Origin: an uncultured SAR86 cluster bacterium
Lineage (GTDB): Bacteria; Pseudomonadota; Gammaproteobacteria; Magnimaribacterales; D2472
Length of the DNA: 33,878 nucleotides
Assembly (NCBI GenBank): GCA_902624425.1
Contig: CACNXK010000009.1
Coordinates: forward strand, 1-33,878
Direction: 5' to 3'
Shown: piece after piece, positions 1 through 7,455 of the stretch
Layout: each line of letters begins with the position of its first letter
Position numbering within the stretch: the first letter of the stretch is position 1
Position numbers and translations under genes: made by a program
Notes under the pieces: generated by a model
The model's database searches: none
What the model was told of the DNA's origin: nothing
The model's input: only the letters and a program-made list of their open reading frames with translations

Positions 1-57
1 AATAAAAATGAGGAAATTTACATAAAATCAAAAGTACTTAATGCCGTTAATGAATAG
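1..57 (+). CDS. scpA: C-terminal tail of upstream gene, probably ScpA
   Basis: An open frame enters from the left edge and stops at TAG 55-57, giving 18 codons that begin NKNEEIYIK. It overlaps the start of scpB by 17 nt, or by 8 nt if scpB starts at 50. The short Glu-Ile-Tyr-Ile-Lys strand resembles the end of the C-terminal winged-helix of ScpA kleisins, and scpA normally lies immediately before scpB. The call rests mainly on position, because too little protein is present for recognition by sequence. ScpA would be the kleisin that bridges the SMC heads in chromosome condensation. Confidence 0.55.
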   Translation, partial: NKNEEIYIKSKVLNAVNE

Positions 58-622
58 GAATATAGAAAATTTTATTGAGTCATTATTATTTGCATCCGGC
101 AGGCCCTTGAGATTGTCTGAAATTAGAACAATTCTTGAAAACGAAGGTATAAGAGTTGATTTAGCAGAAGTGAAAGTTGGATTGAATAATCTTGAAGAAA
201 GATATGCAGATACATCTTTAGAGTTATCCGAAGTAGCTACTGGTTTCAGGTTACAGATTAAAAAAGACTTTAGTCATCTCTTATCTTCACTATGGACAGA
301 GAACAATAGGTTATCTAAATCATTGATGGAAACCATTTCTATAATTGCTTACAAGCAACCTGTGACTCGAGGAGAAATAGAAGAGATTAGAGGGGTTCAA
401 GTCAGCACAAACATAATTAGGAACTTACTTGAGAGAGACTGGATAAAGATTTCAGGATACAGGGAGACACCTGGTAGACCAGCTTTGTTTATAACTACAA
501 AAACTTTTTTGAATGATCTTAATATCAAGAAAATTTCAGATCTTCCGCCATTGCCTGAAAAAGAAGATTTATCTCAGGATGAAAAAACTGATACAACTGA
601 GATAAATTTAGAGGCGAGTTAA
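41..622 (+). CDS. scpB: Segregation and condensation protein B
   Basis: 193 aa. ScpB dimers bind the kleisin ScpA and help SMC condense and segregate the chromosome. The sequence has two winged-helix units: about residues 5-75 (ESLLFASGRPLRLSEI) and about 85-160, with the family hallmark around IAYKQPVTRGEIEEIRGV and the RPALF segment near the end of the second unit. The tail is acidic and low in complexity, as is usual. ATG 41 is the longest start; ATG 50 (MNRNIENF) is equally possible and would shorten the overlap with the upstream frame to 8 nt. No clear Shine-Dalgarno is seen, so coupling to scpA is likely. rluB follows after 6 nt, a common arrangement in proteobacteria. Confidence 0.93.
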   Translation: MPLMNRNIENFIESLLFASGRPLRLSEIRTILENEGIRVDLAEVKVGLNNLEERYADTSLELSEVATGFRLQIKKDFSHLLSSLWTENNRLSKSLMETISIIAYKQPVTRGEIEEIRGVQVSTNIIRNLLERDWIKISGYRETPGRPALFITTKTFLNDLNIKKISDLPPLPEKEDLSQDEKTDTTEINLEAS

Positions 623-628
623 ATCCCT

Positions 629-1357
629 ATGAAAAAAACTAGGCTGCAAAAAGTGCTTGCAAGGGCAGGCTTTGGTTCAAGGCGGGGCTGTGAGGAGATT
701 ATCAGCTCCGGTAAAGTAACTGTAAATGGCGAAATAGCAAAACTTGGTTGTTCTGTTGATGCAGATGATGAAATTAAATTAGGCGACAAAACAGTTGAAT
801 TCGTAGATATACAAACTCGATTATTTGTTCTGAACAAACCAGCAGGAGTCATTTGTTCGAAAAAGACTGAAGGTAATTTAAAATCGATATATGACTTGCT
901 TCCAAAGATTGATAATGAAAAAAACTTAATTATTGTTGGGAGATTAGATGCAAACTCTACTGGCTTAATCTTTTTTACCAATGACGGAAAGTTATCTGAA
1001 TTTATTGCACATCCAAGTAATTTATTTGATAGAGAGTATCTGGTCAGGGCGCGAGGGAACTTTGATGATGAGATAAAAGAAAACATGTTGACAGGAATTA
1101 AGATAGATAACCAGTTGCTTCGATTAAGCGATATTATTGTTGGGGATAAAACAAGTTCAAATAGGTGGTATACAGTTTGTCTTCTCACAGGACGTAATAG
1201 AGAAATACGAAAAATATTTGAGTCTCAAGGGCTTCAAGTAAGTAGGCTTAAGAGAGTAAGATTTGGACCAATCTTTCTGCCAAAAGGACTGAAAGAGGGT
1301 GACTGGTCAGAGTTAAAATCTAAAGATATAGAAAAAATGTATTCCTATGGAAAGTAA
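629..1357 (+). CDS. rluB: 23S rRNA pseudouridine synthase, RluB type
   Basis: 242 aa, RsuA/RluB/E/F family. In E. coli, RluB converts U2605 of 23S rRNA to pseudouridine. An S4 RNA-binding domain spans about residues 5-50 (LQKVLARAGFGSRR, then VTVNGEIAKLG), followed by the catalytic domain. The motif GRLDANSTGL places the catalytic Asp at D107, and the family's NREIRK segment lies near 190. RluB is preferred over RsuA or RluE/F because of the start sequence and the position directly after scpB, but family members are hard to separate by eye. The end overlaps the next gene by 11 nt. Confidence 0.9.
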   Translation: MKKTRLQKVLARAGFGSRRGCEEIISSGKVTVNGEIAKLGCSVDADDEIKLGDKTVEFVDIQTRLFVLNKPAGVICSKKTEGNLKSIYDLLPKIDNEKNLIIVGRLDANSTGLIFFTNDGKLSEFIAHPSNLFDREYLVRARGNFDDEIKENMLTGIKIDNQLLRLSDIIVGDKTSSNRWYTVCLLTGRNREIRKIFESQGLQVSRLKRVRFGPIFLPKGLKEGDWSELKSKDIEKMYSYGK

Positions 1358-1958
1358 TCAGGCTTACAAAAATCTTCTTACTTTAACAAAGAAATATAAA
1401 CTTGATGAGCTTCACAGACATATAAAAAATATTGGCCCACTCAAAATAAAGCTATCAAAACTCAAATTTGATCATCATTTATGTAAGATAATCGTAGGAC
1501 AACAAATCTCCACAAAGGCCGCTGATGCGATTTGGATAAGAGTTGAAAAAATCTTAAAGGGAAAGCTGCCTAAGAAGCCAACTAAAAATCTTGAAAAAAG
1601 ATTAAAGGGTGCAGGTCTTTCAGCAAGGAAAGTGGATTACATGATTGGAATTATCTATAACGACGAAATTAGATCTTCTAACAGAAAAAAATTAAAGACT
1701 AAATCAACCGAGGACTTTTCAAAGCTTCTCCTGTCTATTAAGGGAATTGGCAAGTGGACTGTAGATATGTCGAGGATATTTTATTTAGGAGACTCAGATG
1801 TAATGCCGTTAACAGATCTAGGGATTATATATGCTCATAAAATTGCTTTTCCAAAGGAAAAAATAGACGAAAGATTTTATAAAAAATTCAGTCCATATAA
1901 TTCCTATCTAAGCTTATTTATGTGGCGTCTTTTGGAAGATGAAAATCTGAGTATTTAA
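1347..1958 (+). CDS. DNA-3-methyladenine glycosylase II-like (HhH-GPD)
   Basis: 203 aa, HhH-GPD superfamily, AlkA branch; base-excision repair of alkylated purines. The segment IIVGQQIST at about 48-56 is the usual start of the glycosylase domain. The helix-hairpin-helix is IKGIGKWTVDM (131-141), and the catalytic Asp of the LTDLG motif is D157, aligning with AlkA Asp238. The protein lacks the N-terminal TBP-like domain of E. coli AlkA, so it is the compact form. The start ATG lies inside the rluB tail. Its 3' end overlaps the convergent gene at 1918 by 41 nt. Exact substrate range cannot be read from the sequence. Confidence 0.88.
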   Translation: MESNQAYKNLLTLTKKYKLDELHRHIKNIGPLKIKLSKLKFDHHLCKIIVGQQISTKAADAIWIRVEKILKGKLPKKPTKNLEKRLKGAGLSARKVDYMIGIIYNDEIRSSNRKKLKTKSTEDFSKLLLSIKGIGKWTVDMSRIFYLGDSDVMPLTDLGIIYAHKIAFPKEKIDERFYKKFSPYNSYLSLFMWRLLEDENLSI

Positions 1959-2664
1959 AATGCACTTTCTCCGAAAGAGAGCTTTCATCTGAAAAAAACC
2001 ATTCAAAACAATGTATTAAGTCTTTTGGAGTTTTTATAGAGTCCTGATCTTCAGAGGGCCTTGCTGCAAAACGCATTTTCGTTTTGGTTGCCCCAGGATC
2101 AAGAGTAAAAACTTTTATATTTTTATTCACCTCAGTCTCTTCGCTAAGAATTTCAGCCAAACCCCTTTGTGCAAATTTTGATATAGAGTATGCACCCCAG
2201 AATGCCTTTCCATTATTTGAAACCCTTGAAGAAACAAAAATAATCCTCGCCTCATTAGAAGAAGATGTTAACTGTAATAGATGCTTTGTGATTAAAAACG
2301 AAGAGGTCAGATTAACCTGCAGGACCTCATCCCAAGTTTTAGATTGATAATCTTCAATCCTTGTGAGATTCCCAAGAATGGCTGCGTTATGAATTAGCCC
2401 ATCTATATTTCCATAGTATTTTTTTATCTCATCTGAGATCTGGATTGCACCTTTCTCATCTAACTCTTTTAGATCAGACTTTATAATCAAGTTTTTTCCG
2501 CCATGTATTGAAATCTCATCATAGAGTTCGTCAAGCTTTTCCTCATCTTTACCAAGGATAATTAGATTGGCACCTTTTGATGAAAATGACCTTGCAAGCT
2601 CGAGACCAATTCCGCTTGTTGCTCCGGTGACCATAATATTTTTTCCCTTAACAACTTCAGACAT
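1918..2664 (-). CDS. yciK: YciK-type short-chain dehydrogenase/reductase
   Basis: 248 aa classical SDR of unknown substrate. The NAD(P)-binding motif TGATSGIG is at residues 13-20, an NNAG-like HNAAILG at 92-98, a catalytic Ser at 145/146 and the YxxxK pair at Y159/K163. The C-terminal pattern, with DPGATKTKMR and then TPKDLIHCFEWFFSD, matches YciK. It lies 8 nt downstream of gph in the ubiG-gph-yciK order known from pseudomonads, which supports the assignment. Its last 41 nt are read on the opposite strand as the end of the glycosylase gene. YciK's physiological role is not established. Confidence 0.9.
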   Translation of the reverse strand: MSEVVKGKNIMVTGATSGIGLELARSFSSKGANLIILGKDEEKLDELYDEISIHGGKNLIIKSDLKELDEKGAIQISDEIKKYYGNIDGLIHNAAILGNLTRIEDYQSKTWDEVLQVNLTSSFLITKHLLQLTSSSNEARIIFVSSRVSNNGKAFWGAYSISKFAQRGLAEILSEETEVNKNIKVFTLDPGATKTKMRFAARPSEDQDSIKTPKDLIHCFEWFFSDESSLSEKVHFKYSDFHLPKDAT

Positions 2665-2672
2665 TTCTTTTA

Positions 2673-3341
2673 TCAGACATTTCTTTTAATAAAATCTAGA
2701 ATTTGTTCAGGTGATTGAAAGCTCTCTGCACCATCAACAGTCAATCCTTTCTCAAAGCCATAGCCAAAAGTACACACACCTGAAATTGTTCCAGCACTTA
2801 ATGACGCATTTAAATCATTTGCGTGATCACCGATATAGATGCATTTTGAATTTGGTACCCCTAGTATGTTACAGGCATGATTAATTCCCTCAGGATAAGG
2901 CTTTGATTTAAAGCCATCATCGCAGCAAATAACTACTTTAGATTGTCTTAGCAAGCTTGATTTTTTTAAAATAATCTCAGTATATTTTCTTGGCTTATTC
3001 GTTACTATCCCATATGGAATTTTTTTCTCTAACAAAAAGTTCAGTAGATCAGAAATTCCAGGAAACAAGTTTCCATGCATAAAAATATTTTTTTCATATT
3101 CGTTTAGGAAGTTTCTTTTATGTTCATCAAAATCTTTATCATCCTCATTTATGTCAAAAACAAGCTTAAGTAGTTTTGAGCTTCCATCAGATACATTTGC
3201 TCTTACAATGTTCTCATTTATTTCTCTCGATTGATTTTTAAAAGGCATATTATGAAGAGATGCTAAAAAGTCAGGAAAAGAATCCAGCAAAGTTCCATCT
3301 AAATCAAATAGAACAGCCTCAATTTTATTCATTGATTCCAT
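2673..3341 (-). CDS. gph: Phosphoglycolate phosphatase (HAD family)
   Basis: 222 aa HAD-superfamily hydrolase. It removes phosphate from 2-phosphoglycolate, which arises among other sources from repair of 3'-phosphoglycolate DNA ends. Motif I is FDLDGTLLDS, with the nucleophile at D13 and D15 as general acid; motif II is the Thr in VTNKP; motif III/IV is YIGDHANDL with its acidic residues. The ATG at 3341 overlaps ubiG by 17 nt. The ATG at 3332 (MNKIEAVLF) gives an 8-nt overlap and a more typical family N terminus, so either may be used. MupP (N-acetylmuramic acid 6-phosphate phosphatase) shares this neighbourhood in Pseudomonas and is a real alternative assignment. Confidence 0.85.
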   Translation of the reverse strand: MESMNKIEAVLFDLDGTLLDSFPDFLASLHNMPFKNQSREINENIVRANVSDGSSKLLKLVFDINEDDKDFDEHKRNFLNEYEKNIFMHGNLFPGISDLLNFLLEKKIPYGIVTNKPRKYTEIILKKSSLLRQSKVVICCDDGFKSKPYPEGINHACNILGVPNSKCIYIGDHANDLNASLSAGTISGVCTFGYGFEKGLTVDGAESFQSPEQILDFIKRNV

Positions 3342-4023
3342 ACATCATGTAGTTAACACCCAAATCATTATTTAAGCTTACATGATGTGTTACAGGATTA
3401 TAGAACATGCCTTTAGCTTCCATAAGTTTCACTGAAGCATTTTCCATATAGTTACTGAGTTCCGATGGCTTTATAAATTTTTCAAATTCGTGTGTTCCTT
3501 TGGGAAGAATATTAAAAATATATTCTGCTCCCACAATCGCTGTTATCCATGATCTTGGATTTCTATTTATTGTTGAAAGAAATAAAAGACCATCCTTTTT
3601 AAGCATTTTTGAACATGCCTCTACTAAAGAACTTGGGCTTGGTACATGCTCTAAAACTTCTAAACAGGTTACAACATCATAATAATTTTCTTTATTTTTA
3701 GAAAAATCTTCAGCTTGTGCAGTTGAATAGTTTATTTCCTTTTGACTTTTTTTTGCATGAATTCTTGCAACTTCAATGCCGGGACCAGCTGCATCGATTC
3801 CATCAACCTCTGCCCCCAAATCATAAAGCGCTTCGGCTAATAAACCTCCACCACATCCAACATCCAAGACTTTTTTACCTTCGAGATCAATTTTTGAGGA
3901 AATATATTGAGATCTAATTGGGTTTATCTTGTGAAGCGGTTTAAATTCTCCAGAAGAGTCCCACCATTTGTCTGCAAGTTCAGCAAACTTATTTACTTCA
4001 TTTTGATCTATATTTTCGTTCAT
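3325..4023 (-). CDS. ubiG: Ubiquinone biosynthesis O-methyltransferase UbiG
   Basis: 232 aa class I SAM-dependent methyltransferase performing both O-methylations of ubiquinone synthesis. The N terminus has the UbiG signature FAELADKWWDSSGEFKPLH. SAM-binding motif I is VLDVGCGGGLLAE (52-64), and the LEVLEHVPSP block follows. The segment AIVGAEYIFNILPKGTH corresponds to the membrane-binding insert described for E. coli UbiG. It is the first gene of the minus-strand operon ubiG-gph-yciK and is divergent from pntAa across a 105-nt spacer. No Shine-Dalgarno is visible before the ATG. Its presence implies an aerobic, ubiquinone-based respiratory chain. Confidence 0.96.
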   Translation of the reverse strand: MNENIDQNEVNKFAELADKWWDSSGEFKPLHKINPIRSQYISSKIDLEGKKVLDVGCGGGLLAEALYDLGAEVDGIDAAGPGIEVARIHAKKSQKEINYSTAQAEDFSKNKENYYDVVTCLEVLEHVPSPSSLVEACSKMLKKDGLLFLSTINRNPRSWITAIVGAEYIFNILPKGTHEFEKFIKPSELSNYMENASVKLMEAKGMFYNPVTHHVSLNNDLGVNYMMYGINE

Positions 4024-4092
4024 TTTTAAAAAACTAAAAACTAATTTTATTTAAGGCTAATATTGAGTTTATAATCAAAACACATTATTTTT

Positions 4093-4098
4093 TATAAT
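4093..4098 (+). promoter_or_regulatory. Candidate -10 element for the transhydrogenase operon
   Basis: A perfect TATAAT lies 30 nt before the pntAa start, in the 105-nt spacer between divergent ubiG and pntAa. The best -35-like hexamer, TTGAGT at 4063-4068, is 24 nt upstream, too far for a standard sigma-70 spacer, so only the -10 is persuasive. In A+T-rich DNA this hexamer also occurs by chance. On the minus strand an 18-nt-spaced TTGATT/TTAAAT pair could serve ubiG, but it is weak. Confidence 0.35.
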
Positions 4099-4128
4099 AA
4101 TATCAAAAAGATAAAAAAAGGGTTCAAA

Positions 4129-5247
4129 TTGATTATTTCAGCTATAAAATCAAAAGATAAATTAGATAAAAGATCTGTTTTACATCCAGACACTATTAAG
4201 AATCTAATATCGAAAGGAATAGATATTATTTTTGAGAGTGGTATTGGCGAAGGTATTCATTTTGATGATCAGACTTTTGAAGATTTAGGCGCAAAAGCAG
4301 TAAGTAGAGAAAGTTGCTTTTCCGATGCTGAAATAATTTTATCTCCAAGTCCAATTGATGACCATGAAACCAAACTTATTGCTGGTGGTAAAACCTTGAT
4401 GGGGATGGTGAATCCTTTTGATAATTTAGATTTAATTAAAAGCTTGAGTGAATCAAATGTTAATTTAGTGTCAATGGAGTTTGTTCCAAGAATTACGCGT
4501 GCACAAAAAATGGATGTTCTTAGTTCTCAGGCGAACTTAGCTGGCTATGTTGCTGTAATAGAGTCTTCAGCTTTATTATCAAGCGCAATGCCAATGATGA
4601 TGACAGCTGCAGGAACTCTTAAGCCTGCAAGAGTATTTGTAATTGGGGTCGGAGTAGCAGGTCTTCAAGCAATAGCGACGGCAAAGAGACTCGGAGCAAG
4701 AGTGGAGGCATTTGATACAAGAGATGTTGTTGAGGAGCAAGTTCAGTCATTAGGTGCCAAATTTGTAAAGATTGATTTAGGGGAGACAGGTGAGACCAGT
4801 CAAGGTTATGCAAAAGAATTGACAGAAGAGCAGTTAGCGAAGCAAAAAGAATTGCAATCAAAAGTTTGTGAAAGATCAGATATTGTTATAACTACAGCTC
4901 AACTTTTTGGGAGACCAGCTCCACGAATAATTGATATTAGCACCATTAAAAAAATGAAAAGAGGAAGTATAGTTTTAGACATGGCTGTTGAGTCTGGTGG
5001 TAATGTGGAAGGTTCAAAGGTTGATGAGATTGTAGAGGTTGATGGAGTTAAGATAGTTGGGATTTCTAACCTTGCATCAAAAGTCGCTGGACACGCATCC
5101 TATGCTTTATCAAATAACTTTAATAACTGGCTTTTAGAATTTTATGATGAGGAAAGTAAAAATATAACATTTGATTTTGAAGATGAAATAATCTCAAACA
5201 GTGTTTTAGTTTTTGACGGCGAAGTAAAAAATGAGAGGTTTAGATAA
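4129..5247 (+). CDS. pntAa: NAD(P) transhydrogenase subunit alpha, part 1
   Basis: 372 aa, the NAD(H)-binding domain I of proton-translocating transhydrogenase, which reduces NADP+ with NADH using the proton-motive force. The family stretch RITRAQKMDVLSSQANLAGY is followed by the NAD-binding Rossmann motif GVGVAGLQAIATAKRLGA at about 173-190. The reading frame begins with TTG; no ATG occurs until about residue 92, and the residues after TTG match the usual PntA N terminus, so TTG is the likely start. A weak AAAGGG precedes it. The stop overlaps the pntAb start by one base (TAATG). The alpha subunit is split into two genes, unlike the fused E. coli PntA. Confidence 0.96.
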   Translation: MIISAIKSKDKLDKRSVLHPDTIKNLISKGIDIIFESGIGEGIHFDDQTFEDLGAKAVSRESCFSDAEIILSPSPIDDHETKLIAGGKTLMGMVNPFDNLDLIKSLSESNVNLVSMEFVPRITRAQKMDVLSSQANLAGYVAVIESSALLSSAMPMMMTAAGTLKPARVFVIGVGVAGLQAIATAKRLGARVEAFDTRDVVEEQVQSLGAKFVKIDLGETGETSQGYAKELTEEQLAKQKELQSKVCERSDIVITTAQLFGRPAPRIIDISTIKKMKRGSIVLDMAVESGGNVEGSKVDEIVEVDGVKIVGISNLASKVAGHASYALSNNFNNWLLEFYDEESKNITFDFEDEIISNSVLVFDGEVKNERFR

Positions 5248-5519
5248 TGGAAATATATATTTTGTTAGGATTTGTTCTTATTCTTTCCATTTATCTTGGT
5301 CTTGAATTAATTTCAAAAGTACCAAGCACTCTTCACACACCATTAATGTCTGGTGCTAATGCTATCTCAGGAATTGCACTTGTTGGAGCATTAACATTGA
5401 CTCAAGATACTTTTCTTCAAACTGTAATTGCATTTTTAGCTATAACTTTTGCATCAATTAATGTTTTTGGTGGCTACTTAGTCACTAATAGGATGCTGAG
5501 CATGTTTAAAAAGAAATAA
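5247..5519 (+). CDS. pntAb: NAD(P) transhydrogenase subunit alpha, part 2
   Basis: 90 aa, hydrophobic, with about three transmembrane helices. It corresponds to the C-terminal membrane part of E. coli PntA. The recognisable stretch is KVPSTLHTPLMSGANAISG, followed by a membrane segment and FGGYLVTNRMLSMF, the end motif of this subunit. It forms part of the proton channel (domain II) with PntB. TAATG couples it to pntAa, and pntB starts one base after its stop. The short separate gene is the normal form in the three-subunit type of the enzyme. Confidence 0.95.
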   Translation: MEIYILLGFVLILSIYLGLELISKVPSTLHTPLMSGANAISGIALVGALTLTQDTFLQTVIAFLAITFASINVFGGYLVTNRMLSMFKKK

Positions 5520-5520
5520 T

Positions 5521-6903
5521 ATGGAAAATTTTGATATAACACTCCTGCAAAACATCGCTTACATTTTTGCTGCGATATTGTTCATAACAGGTATCAAGAT
5601 GCTTGGAAAAGAAGCAACAGCTCAAAAAGGTAATATTATTTCGGCTGTTGGAATGTTTATAGCGATTATCGTCACAGCTATTAATATTGTTAACCCTCTT
5701 GTTGTGCTAGGTGGAATATTACTAGGAGCTTTTATCGGCTCAATAATTGCAATCAAAGTGAAAATGACCTCCATCCCTGAGATGGTTGCTCTTTTCAATG
5801 GCTTTGGAGGATTAGCAACTTTCTTTATTGCTTGGTCTGAGATGGGCAGTGCAAATAATAATCTTTTTCAATATCTATTGGTAATACTGACAATTTATAT
5901 TGGAGGAGTGACCTTCTCAGGAAGCTTGATCGCCTTTGGAAAGCTTTCTGAGAGACTTAAGATTGGGAAAGGCCATTTAGTTACAAACGTATTTATCTCT
6001 TTTTTCTATATATCTTTAATTTCAATATTAGCAATGCTTGTACTACCAATGATTGGGAGCTTGCCTTTAAATTTTGAAACAATTTTTTATATATACCTTG
6101 TATTAGTGATGTTAGGAGGAATTGGTTTCGTTCTACCTATAGGAGGGGGGGACATGCCAGTTGTAATATCGTTGCTTAATTCTCTTTCTGGGATTGCTGC
6201 TGCATTTGCTGGCTTAATTCTTGTCAATAATGTATTAATTGTTGCTGGCTCGCTTGTTGGTGCAAGTGGTCTAATCTTGACCATTATCATGGCAAAAGCT
6301 ATGAACAGAACTATAGGGAATATTTTATTTGTTGGATATGCTGCCTCAGGTACCTCTTCAAGCTCTGAACAGGGTGAGGTTAAACCAATCAATGCTGAAG
6401 ATGCTTTCTTAATCCTTGAGAATGCCTCATCAGTTTTAATTGTCCCTGGATATGGAATGGCAGTTGCCCAAGCTCAACATGTTGTAAGAGAACTAGGCGA
6501 ACTCCTTGAAGAAAATGGTACTGATGTTAAGTATGGCATTCATCCAGTTGCTGGTAGGATGCCTGGTCATATGAATGTGCTGCTTGCGGAAGCTAATGTT
6601 TCTTATGACCTCCTTGCTGAACCAGATGATGTAAACCCAATGATGGATACCGTAGATGTTGCAATTGTTATTGGAGCTAATGACGTTGTTAACCCATCTG
6701 CAACTGAAGAGCCAGGAAGCCCAATTTATGGAATGCCCATTCTTGAAGTAGCAAATGCAAGAACAGTATTCGTTCTAAAAAGATCAATGTCCTCAGGTTT
6801 TGCAGGCGTTCAAAATCCTCTTTTCTTTAAAGAAAATACTAGAATGCTTTTTGGTGATGCAAAAGAATCAATTAGCGGGCTTGTATCTGAGTTTAAAGAT
6901 TAA
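5521..6903 (+). CDS. pntB: NAD(P) transhydrogenase subunit beta
   Basis: 460 aa, standard length. The N-terminal part (about 1-265) is a bundle of transmembrane helices forming most of the proton channel. The C-terminal domain III (about 285-460) binds NADP(H), shown by VPGYGMAVAQAQHVVREL, then GIHPVAGRMPGHMNVLLAEA, VIGANDVVNPSA and KRSMSSGFAGVQN. It completes the operon pntAa-pntAb-pntB with intervals of at most one base, as expected for subunits needed in fixed ratio. The enzyme likely supplies NADPH for biosynthesis. Confidence 0.97.
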   Translation: MENFDITLLQNIAYIFAAILFITGIKMLGKEATAQKGNIISAVGMFIAIIVTAINIVNPLVVLGGILLGAFIGSIIAIKVKMTSIPEMVALFNGFGGLATFFIAWSEMGSANNNLFQYLLVILTIYIGGVTFSGSLIAFGKLSERLKIGKGHLVTNVFISFFYISLISILAMLVLPMIGSLPLNFETIFYIYLVLVMLGGIGFVLPIGGGDMPVVISLLNSLSGIAAAFAGLILVNNVLIVAGSLVGASGLILTIIMAKAMNRTIGNILFVGYAASGTSSSSEQGEVKPINAEDAFLILENASSVLIVPGYGMAVAQAQHVVRELGELLEENGTDVKYGIHPVAGRMPGHMNVLLAEANVSYDLLAEPDDVNPMMDTVDVAIVIGANDVVNPSATEEPGSPIYGMPILEVANARTVFVLKRSMSSGFAGVQNPLFFKENTRMLFGDAKESISGLVSEFKD

Positions 6904-6905
6904 AG

Positions 6906-7343
6906 ATGAAAATTATCGTCGTTAGTGGCGGCTTTGATCCAATTCATTCTGGGCATATATCCTACTTATCAGAAGCAAGGAAAAAAGGAGATAAATTAAT
7001 TGTTGCTCTCAACAGTGATGAATGGCTTATTAAAAAAAAGGGTAAAGAGTTCATGTCTTTTGAGGAAAGAAAGATAATTCTTGAAAATATCAAAAGTGTT
7101 AATCAGGTAATAAGCTTTAAAGATGATCATTTAGGAAGCTGTATTAATGCTTTAAAATCAGTAAAGAATATGTATCCAAATGATGAAATTTTTTTCGCTA
7201 ATGGGGGCGATAGAGATAAAGAAAATATACCTGAGATGAGCGAGGAAGGCATAAAATTTCTATTTGGCATTGGTGGAAATTACAAAAAGAACTCGTCTTC
7301 ATCAATCCTAGAAAATTGGATAGATTTTGTCCAAAAAAATTAA
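6906..7343 (+). CDS. Small HxGH nucleotidyltransferase (cytidylyltransferase-like)
   Basis: 145 aa single-domain protein of the nucleotidyltransferase alpha/beta-phosphodiesterase superfamily. The ATP/CTP-binding motif is GGFDPIHSGH, with H14 and H17. VALNSDEWLIKKKG and the FEERKIIL block resemble the adenylyltransferase half of HldE (heptose 1-phosphate) and glycerol-3-phosphate cytidylyltransferases. The middle FFANGGDRDKENIPE corresponds to the VKGGD segment of those enzymes. It begins 2 nt after pntB and is probably in the same transcript, with no obvious link to transhydrogenase. Substrate unknown; a sugar- or polyol-phosphate is the best guess. No separate hldE kinase gene is visible in the window. 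Confidence 0.75.
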   Translation: MKIIVVSGGFDPIHSGHISYLSEARKKGDKLIVALNSDEWLIKKKGKEFMSFEERKIILENIKSVNQVISFKDDHLGSCINALKSVKNMYPNDEIFFANGGDRDKENIPEMSEEGIKFLFGIGGNYKKNSSSSILENWIDFVQKN

Positions 7344-7406
7344 GCCCAAATCATTCATCAAATCAATAAATTAAAGCCTTATCCATGGTAAAATATAAGC
7401 TAAATT

Positions 7407-7412
7407 TATAAT
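7407..7412 (+). promoter_or_regulatory. Candidate -10 element for the gyrA operon
   Basis: TATAAT lies 44 nt before the gyrA ATG, inside the only sizeable gap (112 nt) upstream of the 14-kb gene chain. No hexamer resembling TTGACA sits at 16-18 nt upstream. It is proposed because every downstream junction to kdsD lacks room for a promoter, so the chain's main promoter should lie here. No Shine-Dalgarno precedes gyrA. Confidence 0.35.
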
Positions 7413-7455
7413 AAAATTTTTAAAGATTAAACACATCATTTTTACTTAAAAATAA

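Noticed and set aside
619-1188. 189-aa open frame on the minus strand opposite rluB
   Set aside because: It is antisense to a clear RluB protein, has no recognisable domain and is rich in Ser/Phe/Leu as expected for a reverse-strand shadow.
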